Positions 38,157 through 47,814 of a stretch of DNA of 64,000 nt are shown piece after piece. Location: positions 88,523 to 152,522 of the forward strand of contig NZ_ABIC01000005.1 of NCBI RefSeq assembly GCF_000172075.1. Reading direction: 5' to 3'. Under the pieces are notes generated by a model. The model did no database searches, was not told the origin of the DNA, and worked only from the letters and a program-made list of their open reading frames with translations. This DNA is from Shewanella benthica KT99. GTDB taxonomy: Bacteria; Pseudomonadota; Gammaproteobacteria; Enterobacterales; Shewanellaceae. Both the position numbers and the translations under genes were made by a program. Each line of letters starts with the position of its first letter. Positions within the stretch are counted from its first letter, which is position 1.

Positions 38157-38384
38157 GTTTTTTCTCCTGAACTGGGCTAAAACTTATCTCGTTAACAATG
38201 CTGTTGTATTAGCGATTACGATCAGCATACTCTTGAGATTATCGAATGAATATTGCGAAATATCGCATTAAACATTCTAAAAAATAGGAGTAAATATTGA
38301 ACGGGAGACCTTCTTATGCAGATTGGGGTAAAGTAGAGGCAAGGGTTTAAAGAATACTTTTGTCTTGATGGCATGGGAATAACG

Positions 38385-39926
38385 ATGAGCAGTGTGAAAA
38401 TAGATCTGGGTTTGACCTTCGACAACAGCTACGCAGAAAACTTAGAAGGTTTTTATGCTTCCTGCCCGGGGGCAAAAGCGCCGAGTGCTGAGCTAGTGAA
38501 ATTAAATACTTCATTGGCGAGTAGCATTGGCTTGAGTAATGCTAATCCAGCTCAATTAGCCGAGGTTTTTTCGGGTAGCCAGGCGCCAATAGGTGCCAGT
38601 CCACTGGCACAAGTTTATGCCGGGCATCAATTTGGCGGCTTTAGTCCGCAACTAGGTGATGGTCGGGCGCTACTGTTGGGAGAAGTGTTAGACAAAGACG
38701 GCAAACGTGTGGATATTCAACTCAAGGGCTCTGGCCGAACGCCATTTTCACGAGGTGGTGACGGTAAGGCGGTACTGGGCGCCGTTCTGCGGGAATATAT
38801 ACTCAGTGAAGCCATGTATGCCCTAAATATCCCCACCACCAGGGCATTAGCCGTAGTCACCACAGGTGAGCAAATCATGCGCACTCAACTCCTGCCTGGA
38901 GCCGTTCTCACTCGCGTCGCGTCCAGTCATATACGTGTCGGCACATTTCAGTTTTTTTCATCCCGCGGTGAGCAAGATAAGGTTAAGCAGCTGGCCGATT
39001 ACGCCATTGAGCGTCACTATCCAGAGCTCAAAAGCAGCCAACAGCCATACCTGGACTTTCTGAGTGCGGTTTGCGACAAGCAAGCTGAGTTAGTCGCCCG
39101 CTGGTTGCTGGTCGGTTTCGTTCATGGTGTGATGAATACCGACAATATGACGATTAGCGGCGAGACCATAGATTATGGCCCCTGCGCCTTTATGGATGAC
39201 TATGATCCCAAAGCTGTATTTAGCTCCATCGATAGAGATGGGCGTTATGCTTACAATAATCAGCCAGTCTTAGCACAGTGGAACCTGGCTAGATTAGCCG
39301 AAACCTTGTTGCCCTTGATAAGCGATGATGCAGAGGAAGCAGTAGCGAAAGCGACTGAAGCCGTCACCCAATTTTGGGATGTGTATCAAGGTTACTGGCT
39401 AGCAGGCATGCGGGGAAAACTGGGTATATCCATTGAAGAGGAAGGCGACTTAGCCCTTTGCGAGCAACTGCTTGAGTCTATGTCGGGGCAAGAGGTAGAC
39501 TTTAGCCAGCTCTTCCGCCAACTCGCTAACGATCTTGAAACTAGCAGTCTCGAGAGTACCAGCTGCCAAAGCGACAAGCTATTCAATGATGCCGCTAAGT
39601 TTATCCAGTGGAAGAAGTTATGGATGGCGCGCCTCTGCCGAGACGATCAAGCAAGAGAAAAGCAGTTAAGCGAAACGCCATCCCAAGAAAAGCGCTCTCT
39701 GCCAGATCGCGTGGCCATGATGAATGCCGTTAACCCTGTGTATATCCCTAGAAATCATCAGGTTGAGCATGCCATAGAAGCGGCAGAGCAAAGAGCTGAT
39801 TATCAGCCGTTTGAAAACTTGCTTAGGGTACTCGAGAACCCTTATACGCCGCAGGCTGGGGCCGAGGAATATGCCAAAGCGGCACCAGAGAGTTTTGGAT
39901 CCTACACCACATTCTGTGGAACTTAA
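38385..39926 (+). CDS. selO: Protein adenylyltransferase SelO (YdiU/UPF0061)
   Basis: A pseudokinase-fold enzyme that transfers AMP from ATP to proteins. Family features: LKGSGRTPFSRGGDGKAVLG with the nucleotide-binding Lys/Arg, LREYILSEAMYAL, the HGVMNTDNM loop and the IDYGPCAFMDDYDP metal site. The penultimate part ends in FCGT, a cysteine near the position of selenocysteine in eukaryotic SelO. I chose ATG 38385 (GGGA upstream) over ATG 38373. About 513 residues, normal length. Confidence 0.94.
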   Translation: MSSVKIDLGLTFDNSYAENLEGFYASCPGAKAPSAELVKLNTSLASSIGLSNANPAQLAEVFSGSQAPIGASPLAQVYAGHQFGGFSPQLGDGRALLLGEVLDKDGKRVDIQLKGSGRTPFSRGGDGKAVLGAVLREYILSEAMYALNIPTTRALAVVTTGEQIMRTQLLPGAVLTRVASSHIRVGTFQFFSSRGEQDKVKQLADYAIERHYPELKSSQQPYLDFLSAVCDKQAELVARWLLVGFVHGVMNTDNMTISGETIDYGPCAFMDDYDPKAVFSSIDRDGRYAYNNQPVLAQWNLARLAETLLPLISDDAEEAVAKATEAVTQFWDVYQGYWLAGMRGKLGISIEEEGDLALCEQLLESMSGQEVDFSQLFRQLANDLETSSLESTSCQSDKLFNDAAKFIQWKKLWMARLCRDDQAREKQLSETPSQEKRSLPDRVAMMNAVNPVYIPRNHQVEHAIEAAEQRADYQPFENLLRVLENPYTPQAGAEEYAKAAPESFGSYTTFCGT

Positions 39927-40069
39927 GGGGTAAGGATTTTTAGTAAGTTCTCTAGGGATTTGCTGTGCTAACTCAGGTTTTCGAACCTTGATTAGATTAG
40001 CCTCATGGGTGTCTTTTTTGCTTAAATTGGATACAATAAAGACATTGAAATTAGATCTGAGAGGGCTAA

Positions 40070-40438
40070 ATGGAAAGAGCTAAAATTTTGATCATTGATG
40101 ATGACCCTGTGTGTACCGGGGTATTACTGGCAATCCTAGGCGATGATTATCAAGTCACTACTGCCAACTCCGGCAGTGGTGGCATAGAGATCTTAAATTC
40201 AATGATCCCAGATCTCATCTTGCTGGATATCACTATGCCTGAGGTGAATGGCTACCAGGTGCTTAGGTTCCTAAAGGCGGACTCATCACGAGCCAATATA
40301 CCTGTGGTTGTTATCAGCACCTTAGTAGATAGCTCGGATCGTGATTTTGCGCTGAAACTCGGTGCCAACGATTACGTCAACAAGCCTATTATGCCTGACG
40401 TGATACAGAAAATGGTCGACCAATACCTCCCTTACTGA
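40070..40438 (+). CDS. Stand-alone receiver-domain response regulator
   Basis: 122 residues, only a CheY-like domain: acidic pair in IIDDDP, phospho-acceptor D53 (LLDITMP), the switch threonine in VVVISTL, and the conserved lysine in YVNKP. It has no output domain, so it must act by protein contact or in a phosphorelay. No kinase gene adjacent. A 41-bp near copy of its 3' region appears at 45307. Confidence 0.92.
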   Translation: MERAKILIIDDDPVCTGVLLAILGDDYQVTTANSGSGGIEILNSMIPDLILLDITMPEVNGYQVLRFLKADSSRANIPVVVISTLVDSSDRDFALKLGANDYVNKPIMPDVIQKMVDQYLPY

Positions 40439-40475
40439 TCGACTCGGCACATTAACGAAAATTTGAGCCTATCGA

Positions 40476-42869
40476 TTAATAGGTGTACTTAGCCTCTACA
40501 TAATAGTAACCACCGTTGAAACCGAAGGGAGAGTTGGTGAGTGGATACACGAATATACCATTGAAGTTATTATCTTCCGGACGCTTGTCGGGATACACAT
40601 CGAATAAGTTCTGCACCCCCGCGCTCAAAGCAAGACCGGCAGTTGCCTGATATCGCATGCTGATGTCTGTGGTCCATTTATCGCCATAGGTGACATCTGT
40701 GCTCGAGTAGCCAATGGTGTAAGAGCCAAAGTAGCTGAATCTTAGGTTAGTGGTGAAGTCATCGTACCTGTGAGTGAAACCAATATTGCCTTTATTATGT
40801 GGCGTGCCTTCGGTCATATTCACTTCTTCTTGGTGATCGAATAAGTCTTCTTGTTGACCACTTAAGATGCTCGGCAGATGTATATCCTGGACTTCTGTCT
40901 GGTTGTAGGAGAAGGATAGGTTGGTTTCCAAGTCACCCAAGCTGCCTAGGTCCAATTGTTGCGAGAGGACCAGATCGACTCCGCGAGTGCGACTATCGAT
41001 GGCATTGAGGAAGAAACGCGCCGAGTCGGCATTGGTATCGGCGAGGATGGCGGCGATTTCCTCCGAACTGTCGCTATCGACCGAACCCGATAGAATGATG
41101 CGATCGTCTAAGTCGATTTGATACATGTCTAGGCTGGCGGTCAGCCCATAACTACTGGTGAAGACCAATCCTAGGCTATATGAGTGTGAAATTTCAGGCA
41201 TTAGCGCCTCGACGCCCAAGCCTTTGGTGATTGGAGATAGGCTGTTAAATGTGCCCGATTCTCTCGGCACAAACTCGCCGGTGATCGGGTCTGGATCGAA
41301 GAAGGTCGATACGTTGGTGAAGTAAAGTTGCTGGACACTGGGAGCGCGAAAACCTGTGTCTGTACTGGCGCGGATTGCCAGCTGGTCGGTGATATCATAA
41401 CGACCAGAAATCTTCCAACTGGTGTTGCCACCAAAGTCTGAATAGTGCTCATAGCGCAGCGCCATCGCCCAGTAAAAATCGTCACTGATCTGGTTTTCCA
41501 GTGACAAGTAGACACCGGTATTTTGGCGATTTATATCGATTTCAGATCCCTTGCTGAAACCACCGAAACCTTGGCTAGCACCGGCTTTATCTTGATAATC
41601 TCCCTTAATATATGACTCTTGCTGACCCGACTCGATTTGATATCTGCTGTCACGCCAAGAAATTCCCATCGCCACCAGTATGTCGGATTCATTGAGAAAA
41701 TCGTAGTAGGTCGAGGCATCCAGGTTGAGGTTAGTCTCATAATTCGACAGGGTGCCGGCGTCGAAAGAGGTCGGGCTGGTCGGCCCAAGAGAGGCATTCA
41801 AGGTATTTACAACCCGATACTGAAAGGAGTTGCTACCATAGCCGGCAGAGGCATCCAGGCTCCATTGGCCCAAGTCAAACTCATATCCGGTCACTAACGA
41901 ATAATCGATAATCTCCGGGCTGATCTGAGGTAAGAAGCCGTCAGGATAAGTTTCGATGATATTGCGTGAGTCCTTGGCGCGGCGATAGAAGGCTCCCGAG
42001 GTCGAATTGCGTGAACTTACCCCGCCGAAGGCATACAATTTGCTGTCGTCGCTGAATATTTGTGCGCCATTGAGAAACAGGCTGTAGTTATTATAATCAC
42101 TGTCACCGACATGGTGATTTAGACGATCGAAGCTATCTTCGCGGGGATCTAGACTGCCATCTTGGAGCAAGGGATATTGTTGACGAGGGTCTAACCCAGC
42201 GCGATTGGTGCTATTTTTTTGGTGCGCCTCGAACGTCAAGTTAACAAACCCATCTTCGCTAAAGCTAATGCCCTGGTTAATGCCGACCCGGATCTGCTCG
42301 CCGTCGCCTTCATAAGTCTGGCCGGTCTGGAGCGATATGCTACCGCCCTGGGCACTGTCTTTCAATACCACGTTGATCACGCCGGCGATGGCATCCGAGC
42401 CATAGAGCGCGGCGGCGCCATCACGTAATATTTCGATGCGCTTAATTGCGGTCATCGGGATGGCGTTCAGATCCACATTCGATGAGCCCTTGCCTGTGGT
42501 ACCGCCTAGGTGAACCAGGGCGGAGCCGTGACGGCGTTTACCATTGACCAATACCAAGGTCTGATCCGGCGACATGCCTCTCAGGCTCGCGGGTCGTACC
42601 GCATCTGAACCGTCCGTGATAGATGAAAATGGAAAGTTATAACTCGGTGCGGCAAATTGCAGTGCCTTGGCCGTTTCTGACATGCCCGTTGCTTCAAGCT
42701 GCTCCGCCGTGATGATATCTACCGGCACTGCGCTGTCTGTCGCCGTGCGCAATGCGATGCGTGAGCCGATCACCTGAATACGCTCAACTTTGGTGATCTC
42801 TGCGGCCGCCATGGCATGTGGAGCGACTAAGCTAGCGCCTATGGTTAAGATTGCAATTTTATTTTTCAT
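40476..42869 (-). CDS. TonB-dependent outer-membrane receptor
   Basis: 797 residues: signal peptide (cleavage after HAMA), plug domain (VERIQVIGSRI, then VPVDIITAEQLEATG, then RIEILRDGAAALYGSDAIAG), and a 22-strand-type barrel with C-terminal YVEAKYTY. This plug type (with KRRHGSALV and GSDAIAG) is common in receptors for large organic ligands rather than siderophores, but the ligand is not known. No Fur-like site was seen upstream. It sits beside a TIM-barrel remnant, PhyH and LysR genes. Confidence 0.93.
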   Translation of the reverse strand: MKNKIAILTIGASLVAPHAMAAAEITKVERIQVIGSRIALRTATDSAVPVDIITAEQLEATGMSETAKALQFAAPSYNFPFSSITDGSDAVRPASLRGMSPDQTLVLVNGKRRHGSALVHLGGTTGKGSSNVDLNAIPMTAIKRIEILRDGAAALYGSDAIAGVINVVLKDSAQGGSISLQTGQTYEGDGEQIRVGINQGISFSEDGFVNLTFEAHQKNSTNRAGLDPRQQYPLLQDGSLDPREDSFDRLNHHVGDSDYNNYSLFLNGAQIFSDDSKLYAFGGVSSRNSTSGAFYRRAKDSRNIIETYPDGFLPQISPEIIDYSLVTGYEFDLGQWSLDASAGYGSNSFQYRVVNTLNASLGPTSPTSFDAGTLSNYETNLNLDASTYYDFLNESDILVAMGISWRDSRYQIESGQQESYIKGDYQDKAGASQGFGGFSKGSEIDINRQNTGVYLSLENQISDDFYWAMALRYEHYSDFGGNTSWKISGRYDITDQLAIRASTDTGFRAPSVQQLYFTNVSTFFDPDPITGEFVPRESGTFNSLSPITKGLGVEALMPEISHSYSLGLVFTSSYGLTASLDMYQIDLDDRIILSGSVDSDSSEEIAAILADTNADSARFFLNAIDSRTRGVDLVLSQQLDLGSLGDLETNLSFSYNQTEVQDIHLPSILSGQQEDLFDHQEEVNMTEGTPHNKGNIGFTHRYDDFTTNLRFSYFGSYTIGYSSTDVTYGDKWTTDISMRYQATAGLALSAGVQNLFDVYPDKRPEDNNFNGIFVYPLTNSPFGFNGGYYYVEAKYTY

Positions 42870-42961
42870 GAAATGAAATCCATTTGTTACTTTAAGCTAT
42901 ATGATGTTGCGCGCAGGCTAACACCGTTACACTTGATACCCTTAGAATGAAACCTGCTGTT

Positions 42962-43228
42962 TCAGAGCCAAGAGTTATAGAGATTATCCGCGCTCCGAGA
43001 GCTCAGGTGTTCGCTGGCAGTCGTACCGTCGGTGGCGATGCCGGTGATGATATTCAGCCCGTGCCGCCTGTGGGCAGTGAGCGTGCTGGTGGCGTTGATG
43101 TCATAGAAGGGTAAAAACAGCTCACTGCCCTGATAACCTTCGTGCTTTATCCTCTCTAAGAGTCGGTCCAACTCTTGCTCATTGGTACACTCAGCTTCCC
43201 AAAATGATTTATGAAAATGTATATTCAC
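42962..43228 (-). pseudogene. N-terminal fragment, possibly a TIM-barrel sugar-phosphate isomerase/epimerase
   Basis: GTG 43228 has GAGGA eight bases upstream and starts NIHFHKSFWEAECTNEQELD, followed by RIKHEGYQGSELFLPF, a pattern like the first strands and helices of xylose-isomerase-like enzymes. It ends after 88 residues where the family has about 260, so the rest has been deleted. The open frame upstream to 43354 has no ribosome site and crosses the promoter of the PhyH gene. Assignment weak. Confidence 0.4.
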
Positions 43229-43420
43229 CGCAACTGTCCTCTGCTCGCTTAGCAAGATTAACCCGCTAAAAATTGGCGCTAGAATAGCCGACAAACAGCC
43301 CATCTGATATTCCAATTTGTAATTTTGTTTTTTACTACTATTCAATTTACGCAAAGAAAGGCCGGCGGTATAGTGGCATGAAATAATAATAATCTGCCCG
43401 AGCAGTAGGACCGGATAGCC

Positions 43421-44260
43421 ATGTTAACTAGAGAACAAATTAAGCAATATCAAGAACAAGGCTTCGTGGTGTTAAATGAGATTATCGAACCGTCGATGCT
43501 CTCGCAACTGAAAGCGTCGGCGGCAAACATAGTAGAGCAATGGCGTGATGATCATGCCTCTCATACCTTTACCACCAAACACAATAATCGCAGCGGTGAT
43601 GATCATTTTCTCGACTCGGCCGAGCAAATCCAATGTTTCTTCGAAGAGGAAGCGTTTGACGCCGAGGGCAAGCTAGTCCAGGAACGTGAGTTATGCATTA
43701 ACAAAATTGGCCATGCCTTGCATGAGTTAGATCCCGTGTTTGAACAGTTTAGTCATCTCCCCTTATTGGGTGAGATCGCGGCAGATGTCGGCCTGCAACA
43801 GCCACAAATTCGTCAGTCGATGTACATCTTTAAGCAGCCCAGGATTGGCGGTGTAGTCAACTGGCATCAGGACGCGACCTTTTTTTACACCAGCCCGCAA
43901 AGTGTGGTGACGTTTTGGTTTGCGATTGAAGATGCGACCTTAGAGAACGGATGTTTGTGGGTTGAACGCGGTGGGCACCTCGGGCCGTTGCGGGAACGTT
44001 TCAATCTCGACGGTCGAACCACTAGCATGGTTAAATTAGACGATACGCCTTGGCCGACCGAGAAAACTAGTCAATCGGTGGAAGTAAAAGCTGGCAGTCT
44101 GGTGGTATTTCAGGGGCGTCTGCCACATTACAGCGCACCTAACCGCTCGAGTAAATCGCGTCAGGCATATACACTCCACGTCACCGATGGCAGCAGTGAA
44201 TATGCCAAAGAAAATTGGTTACACCCTAAGGCACTCGCCTTACGTGGTTTTAATCGTTAA
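43421..44260 (+). CDS. Phytanoyl-CoA dioxygenase (PhyH) family protein
   Basis: A 279-residue Fe(II)/2-oxoglutarate-dependent oxygenase. The metal triad is H149-x-D151 in NWHQDATFF plus H236 in LPHYSAPN; SKSRQAYTLH carries the arginine that binds 2-oxoglutarate. Substrate unknown (fatty-acyl, hydroxy acid or small metabolite). It lies next to a LysR gene on the other strand (5-bp gap) and a TonB receptor, which could make a small uptake/oxidation unit. Confidence 0.88.
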   Translation: MLTREQIKQYQEQGFVVLNEIIEPSMLSQLKASAANIVEQWRDDHASHTFTTKHNNRSGDDHFLDSAEQIQCFFEEEAFDAEGKLVQERELCINKIGHALHELDPVFEQFSHLPLLGEIAADVGLQQPQIRQSMYIFKQPRIGGVVNWHQDATFFYTSPQSVVTFWFAIEDATLENGCLWVERGGHLGPLRERFNLDGRTTSMVKLDDTPWPTEKTSQSVEVKAGSLVVFQGRLPHYSAPNRSSKSRQAYTLHVTDGSSEYAKENWLHPKALALRGFNR

Positions 44261-44264
44261 ACCG

Positions 44265-45209
44265 CTATCGTGCAGCGTTCGCGGCTGAGAATCCTTGGGT
44301 GGTATTGATGATTTGCTCTTTGAGCCAACGATGGGCCTGGTCGGCATCACTGCGTTGGTGCCAAATAAGCGAATACACCACCTGTACAGACGATGCAGGC
44401 ATGGGCAGATGGACCAGCGATTGCTTAGTCATGGCAAACTCAGCCCAAGTCGAGGTGGTGGTGAAAATCAGGTCCGATTGACTACACAGACTGGTTGCCG
44501 AATAAAAGTCGGGTACCTGCACTGCAATATTTCGCCGTAAACCTTGCTTGGATAGTGTCTGCTCAAATATAGGTGTACCGAGTTCCTTATCTCGCACATG
44601 AATATGGCGATAGTTAAGGTAAGCCTGTTGGTCCCACTCATGTGCCAAGGCCGGATGTCCCTTCCTGACGACACATGCCAAATTGTCACGATATAGTTCT
44701 TTTGCCTTGAGATGATGACCAAAATTGGGTGTTTGACCCACATCGTGGGGCAAGATCACAAAATCAAGTTGGCCTTGATTGAGTTGGTCCAGACTCATGG
44801 TGTCTTTAAACCAAGTATCTAAGCGCATGCCCGGCGCGCAACTCAATAGCTTATTGATAATGGGGGCAATAATAAATTCAAAGGCACTTTCTTGCATCGA
44901 GATCCGAAAACAGCCCTGATAATCCGTCAAATCAAATTGGCTCGGGGCAAATAAATCCTCCATTGTTAACAAGACGGCGCTGAGTTTTGGCTCGAGTTCC
45001 AATGCCAGTGGCGTCGGCATTAAACCGTGGGGAGTACGGTGAAACAGTGGGTCGTTAAACAAATGACGCAATTGGGACAAGTTTTTGCTAATCGAAGACT
45101 GGCTAAGATTGAGCCTGTCAGCCGTTGCCGAGGCACTACGCTCTTTAAGCAGAACTTTGAGTGTGACCAGTAAATTGATATTCACCCGGCTTCGTTGGGC
45201 TATATCCAT
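44265..45209 (-). CDS. LysR family transcriptional regulator
   Basis: 314 residues: N-terminal winged helix-turn-helix (LLKERSASATADRLNLSQSS, then ISKNLSQLRHLFNDPLFHR), then the type-2 periplasmic-binding effector domain. Start taken at ATG 45209 with AGAGGA six bases upstream; the earlier ATG 45227 is less likely. Convergent with the PhyH gene, so it does not share its promoter. Effector unknown. Confidence 0.9.
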   Translation of the reverse strand: MDIAQRSRVNINLLVTLKVLLKERSASATADRLNLSQSSISKNLSQLRHLFNDPLFHRTPHGLMPTPLALELEPKLSAVLLTMEDLFAPSQFDLTDYQGCFRISMQESAFEFIIAPIINKLLSCAPGMRLDTWFKDTMSLDQLNQGQLDFVILPHDVGQTPNFGHHLKAKELYRDNLACVVRKGHPALAHEWDQQAYLNYRHIHVRDKELGTPIFEQTLSKQGLRRNIAVQVPDFYSATSLCSQSDLIFTTTSTWAEFAMTKQSLVHLPMPASSVQVVYSLIWHQRSDADQAHRWLKEQIINTTQGFSAANAAR

Positions 45210-45306
45210 AGCATCCTCTTCGTGCACAGTAATGATATTCTAATAAGTAAATATCATTCTAACTGTCTTTCATTTGTTGAACAAACAGTTGGATGCCCCG
45301 ATCTTA

Positions 45307-45347
45307 CGGATCGTGATTTTGCGCTGAACTCGCTGCTAACGATTACT
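45307..45347. repeat. 41-bp scrap of the response-regulator gene
   Basis: CGGATCGTGATTTTGCGCTG followed by a slightly altered copy of the next bases matches 40335-40376 of the receiver gene with a one-base deletion and a few changes. It is probably the remains of a second receiver gene or of a duplication. Confidence 0.75.
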
Positions 45348-45652
45348 TATAGATTTTCTGCATGAGTGGCTGAGTATTAGACTCGAGTCATACCTGCTTT
45401 AACTCTGCTTATATTTGGCTGCAAAAGTGAAGCCATAATACCGATAATAGCCCAGTAAGTTACTGCAGATAAATAGCAGTTCCATCAATACCGCGAAGAC
45501 TTAATCGCCATAGATGATTAGCTCACAGTTCAAAACTCTCCCATACTGATGATCAAAATCGTGCATATTTTGAAGATAGCTAACAATTATAATAGCGTGA
45601 TCTAGATCTTGTTTTTGGTCTGGATATACGGATTTAGGTGTATTAATATTCA

Positions 45653-45679
45653 CGCAATCGTTTGCGCAACCGTTTGCGC
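45653..45679. promoter_or_regulatory. Overlapping LacI-family operators upstream of rbsK
   Basis: CGCAATCGTTTGCG (45653-45666) overlaps GCGCAACCGTTTGCGC (45664-45679). Both are near-palindromes with the CAA-n-CGTTTGC character of LacI/PurR/RbsR sites. They lie about 120 bp before rbsK, whose downstream neighbour encodes a LacI-type repressor, so RbsR is the natural ligand-responsive protein. Confidence 0.7.
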
Positions 45680-45796
45680 GGTTATTTCACAGTTTTAAGT
45701 CGAACCGTGAGATGAGATCATTATAGCCGATTATTCGGTTCTTGCTGTGCCGCCGTGTAAGCAGCCAGCTATCCAATTAAGCAAAGAGAGACTCAG

Positions 45797-46717
45797 ATGG
45801 CCAAATTATCCGTATTGGGCAGCATCAATGTAGATCACCTGATGCAAGTCGGCGCCGCGCCTAAGGGCGGGCAGACTATTCAAGCTAAACAGTACCAAAT
45901 AGTGGCCGGAGGTAAAGGCGCGAATCAGGCTGTGGCCGCGGCCAAGTTGGGAGCGGACGTGGCTATGATTGCCTGTATCGGCATCGACGCCATAGGTGAG
46001 CAGATGAAACAAGGTCTCGTCGATGTCGGTATCGACACTAAGGGCATCACCACTATACCCGGTGAAAATACCGGAGTGGCGATGATCTACGTCGAGGACT
46101 CGGGTGAAAACCGTATCGGTATCTGGCCGGGTGCTAATGCTTGCCTGACTGAGACTGTGATGCTTGAGCACAAGGCCGCTATCCAAGACTCGGACCTACT
46201 CTTGCTACAGCTGGAAACCCCTGTCACTACCTTAGTCGCGGCGGCTAAGATAGCGAAAGCAGCCGGTACTCGAGTGGTGTTGAATCCGGCGCCCGCTAAG
46301 GCATTGCCAGAAAGCTTATTGCGTCATGTCGATATCATCACCCCCAACGAGACAGAAGCCGAGCAGTTAACTGGCGTGGCTATCAGGGAGTTATCGGATG
46401 CGGATATTGCGGCACGCAAGCTGTACAGCCAATTTGGTATCGAGACTGTGCTAATCACCTTAGGTAAGCGTGGTGTATGGTTGTCACACAAGGGCGAAGG
46501 TAAGCACATTGCCGGTTTCGTGATGCAGGCCATAGATACAACGGCTGCCGGGGACACCTTCAACGGCGGTTTCGTCTGCGGATTACTGGAAGGTCAATCT
46601 ATGCTGGATGCGGTGCGTTTTGGCCAGGCCGCCGCGGCATTATCTGTGACTCGCATGGGGGCACAAAGCTCTATCCCGACTCGGGAAGCAACCTTGGAAC
46701 GGTTAGCTCTAGGGTGA
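45797..46717 (+). CDS. rbsK: Ribokinase
   Basis: Phosphorylates ribose to ribose-5-phosphate. PfkB-family motifs: N-terminal GGKGANQAVAAAKLGA, the substrate region, and the C-terminal DTTAAGDTFNGGF with catalytic aspartate and anion hole. About 306 residues, normal. It precedes rbsR, but no ribose transporter or rbsD gene is seen in the window, so uptake must be encoded elsewhere. Confidence 0.95.
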   Translation: MAKLSVLGSINVDHLMQVGAAPKGGQTIQAKQYQIVAGGKGANQAVAAAKLGADVAMIACIGIDAIGEQMKQGLVDVGIDTKGITTIPGENTGVAMIYVEDSGENRIGIWPGANACLTETVMLEHKAAIQDSDLLLLQLETPVTTLVAAAKIAKAAGTRVVLNPAPAKALPESLLRHVDIITPNETEAEQLTGVAIRELSDADIAARKLYSQFGIETVLITLGKRGVWLSHKGEGKHIAGFVMQAIDTTAAGDTFNGGFVCGLLEGQSMLDAVRFGQAAAALSVTRMGAQSSIPTREATLERLALG

Positions 46718-46748
46718 ATGGTGTAAATTTTTGTTAGGAGTATTATCT

Positions 46749-46799
46749 ATGACCCGCATACCTAGCATTTTGGCCAAGCCTGCGGGGTATTTCCTATGA
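46749..46799 (+). CDS. Possible 16-aa leader peptide of rbsR
   Basis: ATG 46749 has TTAGGAG eight bases upstream, a better ribosome site than rbsR itself. It encodes MTRIPSILAKPAGYFL and its TGA (46797-46799) overlaps the rbsR ATG by four bases (ATGA), the classical coupling arrangement. Too short to show selection by eye; could be chance. Confidence 0.4.
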   Translation: MTRIPSILAKPAGYFL

Positions 46800-47803
46800 C
46801 CACCATACGTGACGTTGCCAAGCTGGCTGGTGTCTCTACGACCACAGTTTCCCATGTGCTCAACAAGACTCGGTTTGTCTCTGTCGAGGGTAAGGCCAAG
46901 GTCGAATCGGCTGTTGTTGAGCTCAACTACGTGCCCAACACAGTTGCTCGTAGTCTCAAAGGCGGCAGCAGTCGAGTCCTAGGCATGTTGATCACAGATG
47001 TGAATAATCCATTTTACGCAGATCTAATTCAGTGGGTGGATCAGGTAGCGTACCGCCTTGGTTATAACCTTATCTTGTGTAATACCCAGGGTAACATCGA
47101 GCGGGCCAAAGACTACATGGTCATGCTCAATCAGAGGCGGGTGGATGGCATGTTGATGGTGAGCTCAGATGCCCGTCAGTTACCCGTATCTTCCTATGGC
47201 ACTATGCCCATGGTGATGATGGATTCCGGTCCTGAGCAAGCGGGCTATGATCGCATCTTGGATGACTCGGAGCAGGGTGGCTATATGGCGACTAGGCATC
47301 TGCTAGAGTCGGGTCATATGAACATTGGCATGTTGGCTGGGCCGCTGGATAAGTCCAATAGTCAGCACCGTATCGCCGGATATCACCGGGCAATGGCCGA
47401 AGCGAATGCCGAGGTGGATGAGCGCTGGGTCCAATCCGGTGAGTTTACCTACGAAGGTGGTGCAGAGGCCATGAGCAGGTTACTTGACCAGCCCAGTCCG
47501 GTGACGGCCATATTTGCCTGCAATGATCTTATGGTCATGGGCGCAATACGGGTGGCTGGCAAACTGGGGCTCATTATTCCACAAGATCTGTCTATTATCG
47601 GTTATGACGATATTCCTGGGGCTAAATATTTCAACCCACCATTGACGACTATCAGTCAGCCATTGGAACAGCTGGCGGAGCAGGCGATTGCCATGTTACT
47701 GGCACGAATAAAGACTCCCGAACGGGAAAGTCAACGTACCCTATTGCCACCTAGGTTAGTCATCCGGGATTCCGTCGCTGTGCGAAAACCTGTTGAAGAG
47801 TGA
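46796..47803 (+). CDS. rbsR: LacI-family transcriptional repressor (RbsR-like)
   Basis: 335 residues: N-terminal LacI helix-turn-helix (TIRDVAKLAGVSTTTVSHVL), hinge (NTVARSLKGG), and the periplasmic-binding-like sensor domain. It follows rbsK closely and the operators at 45653-45679 fit a LacI-type protein, so it probably represses rbsK-rbsR and responds to ribose (inference from context). Confidence 0.9.
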   Translation: MTTIRDVAKLAGVSTTTVSHVLNKTRFVSVEGKAKVESAVVELNYVPNTVARSLKGGSSRVLGMLITDVNNPFYADLIQWVDQVAYRLGYNLILCNTQGNIERAKDYMVMLNQRRVDGMLMVSSDARQLPVSSYGTMPMVMMDSGPEQAGYDRILDDSEQGGYMATRHLLESGHMNIGMLAGPLDKSNSQHRIAGYHRAMAEANAEVDERWVQSGEFTYEGGAEAMSRLLDQPSPVTAIFACNDLMVMGAIRVAGKLGLIIPQDLSIIGYDDIPGAKYFNPPLTTISQPLEQLAEQAIAMLLARIKTPERESQRTLLPPRLVIRDSVAVRKPVEE

Positions 47804-47814
47804 ACTGGGTTTAT

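Larger units (their letters stand above)
45210..45796. other. Intergenic region with LacI-type operators and a receiver-gene scrap
   Basis: 587 bp between LysR (minus) and rbsK (plus). It contains a 41-bp near copy of the response-regulator gene (45307-45347) and two overlapping operators (45653-45679). No intact gene seen. Confidence 0.65.
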
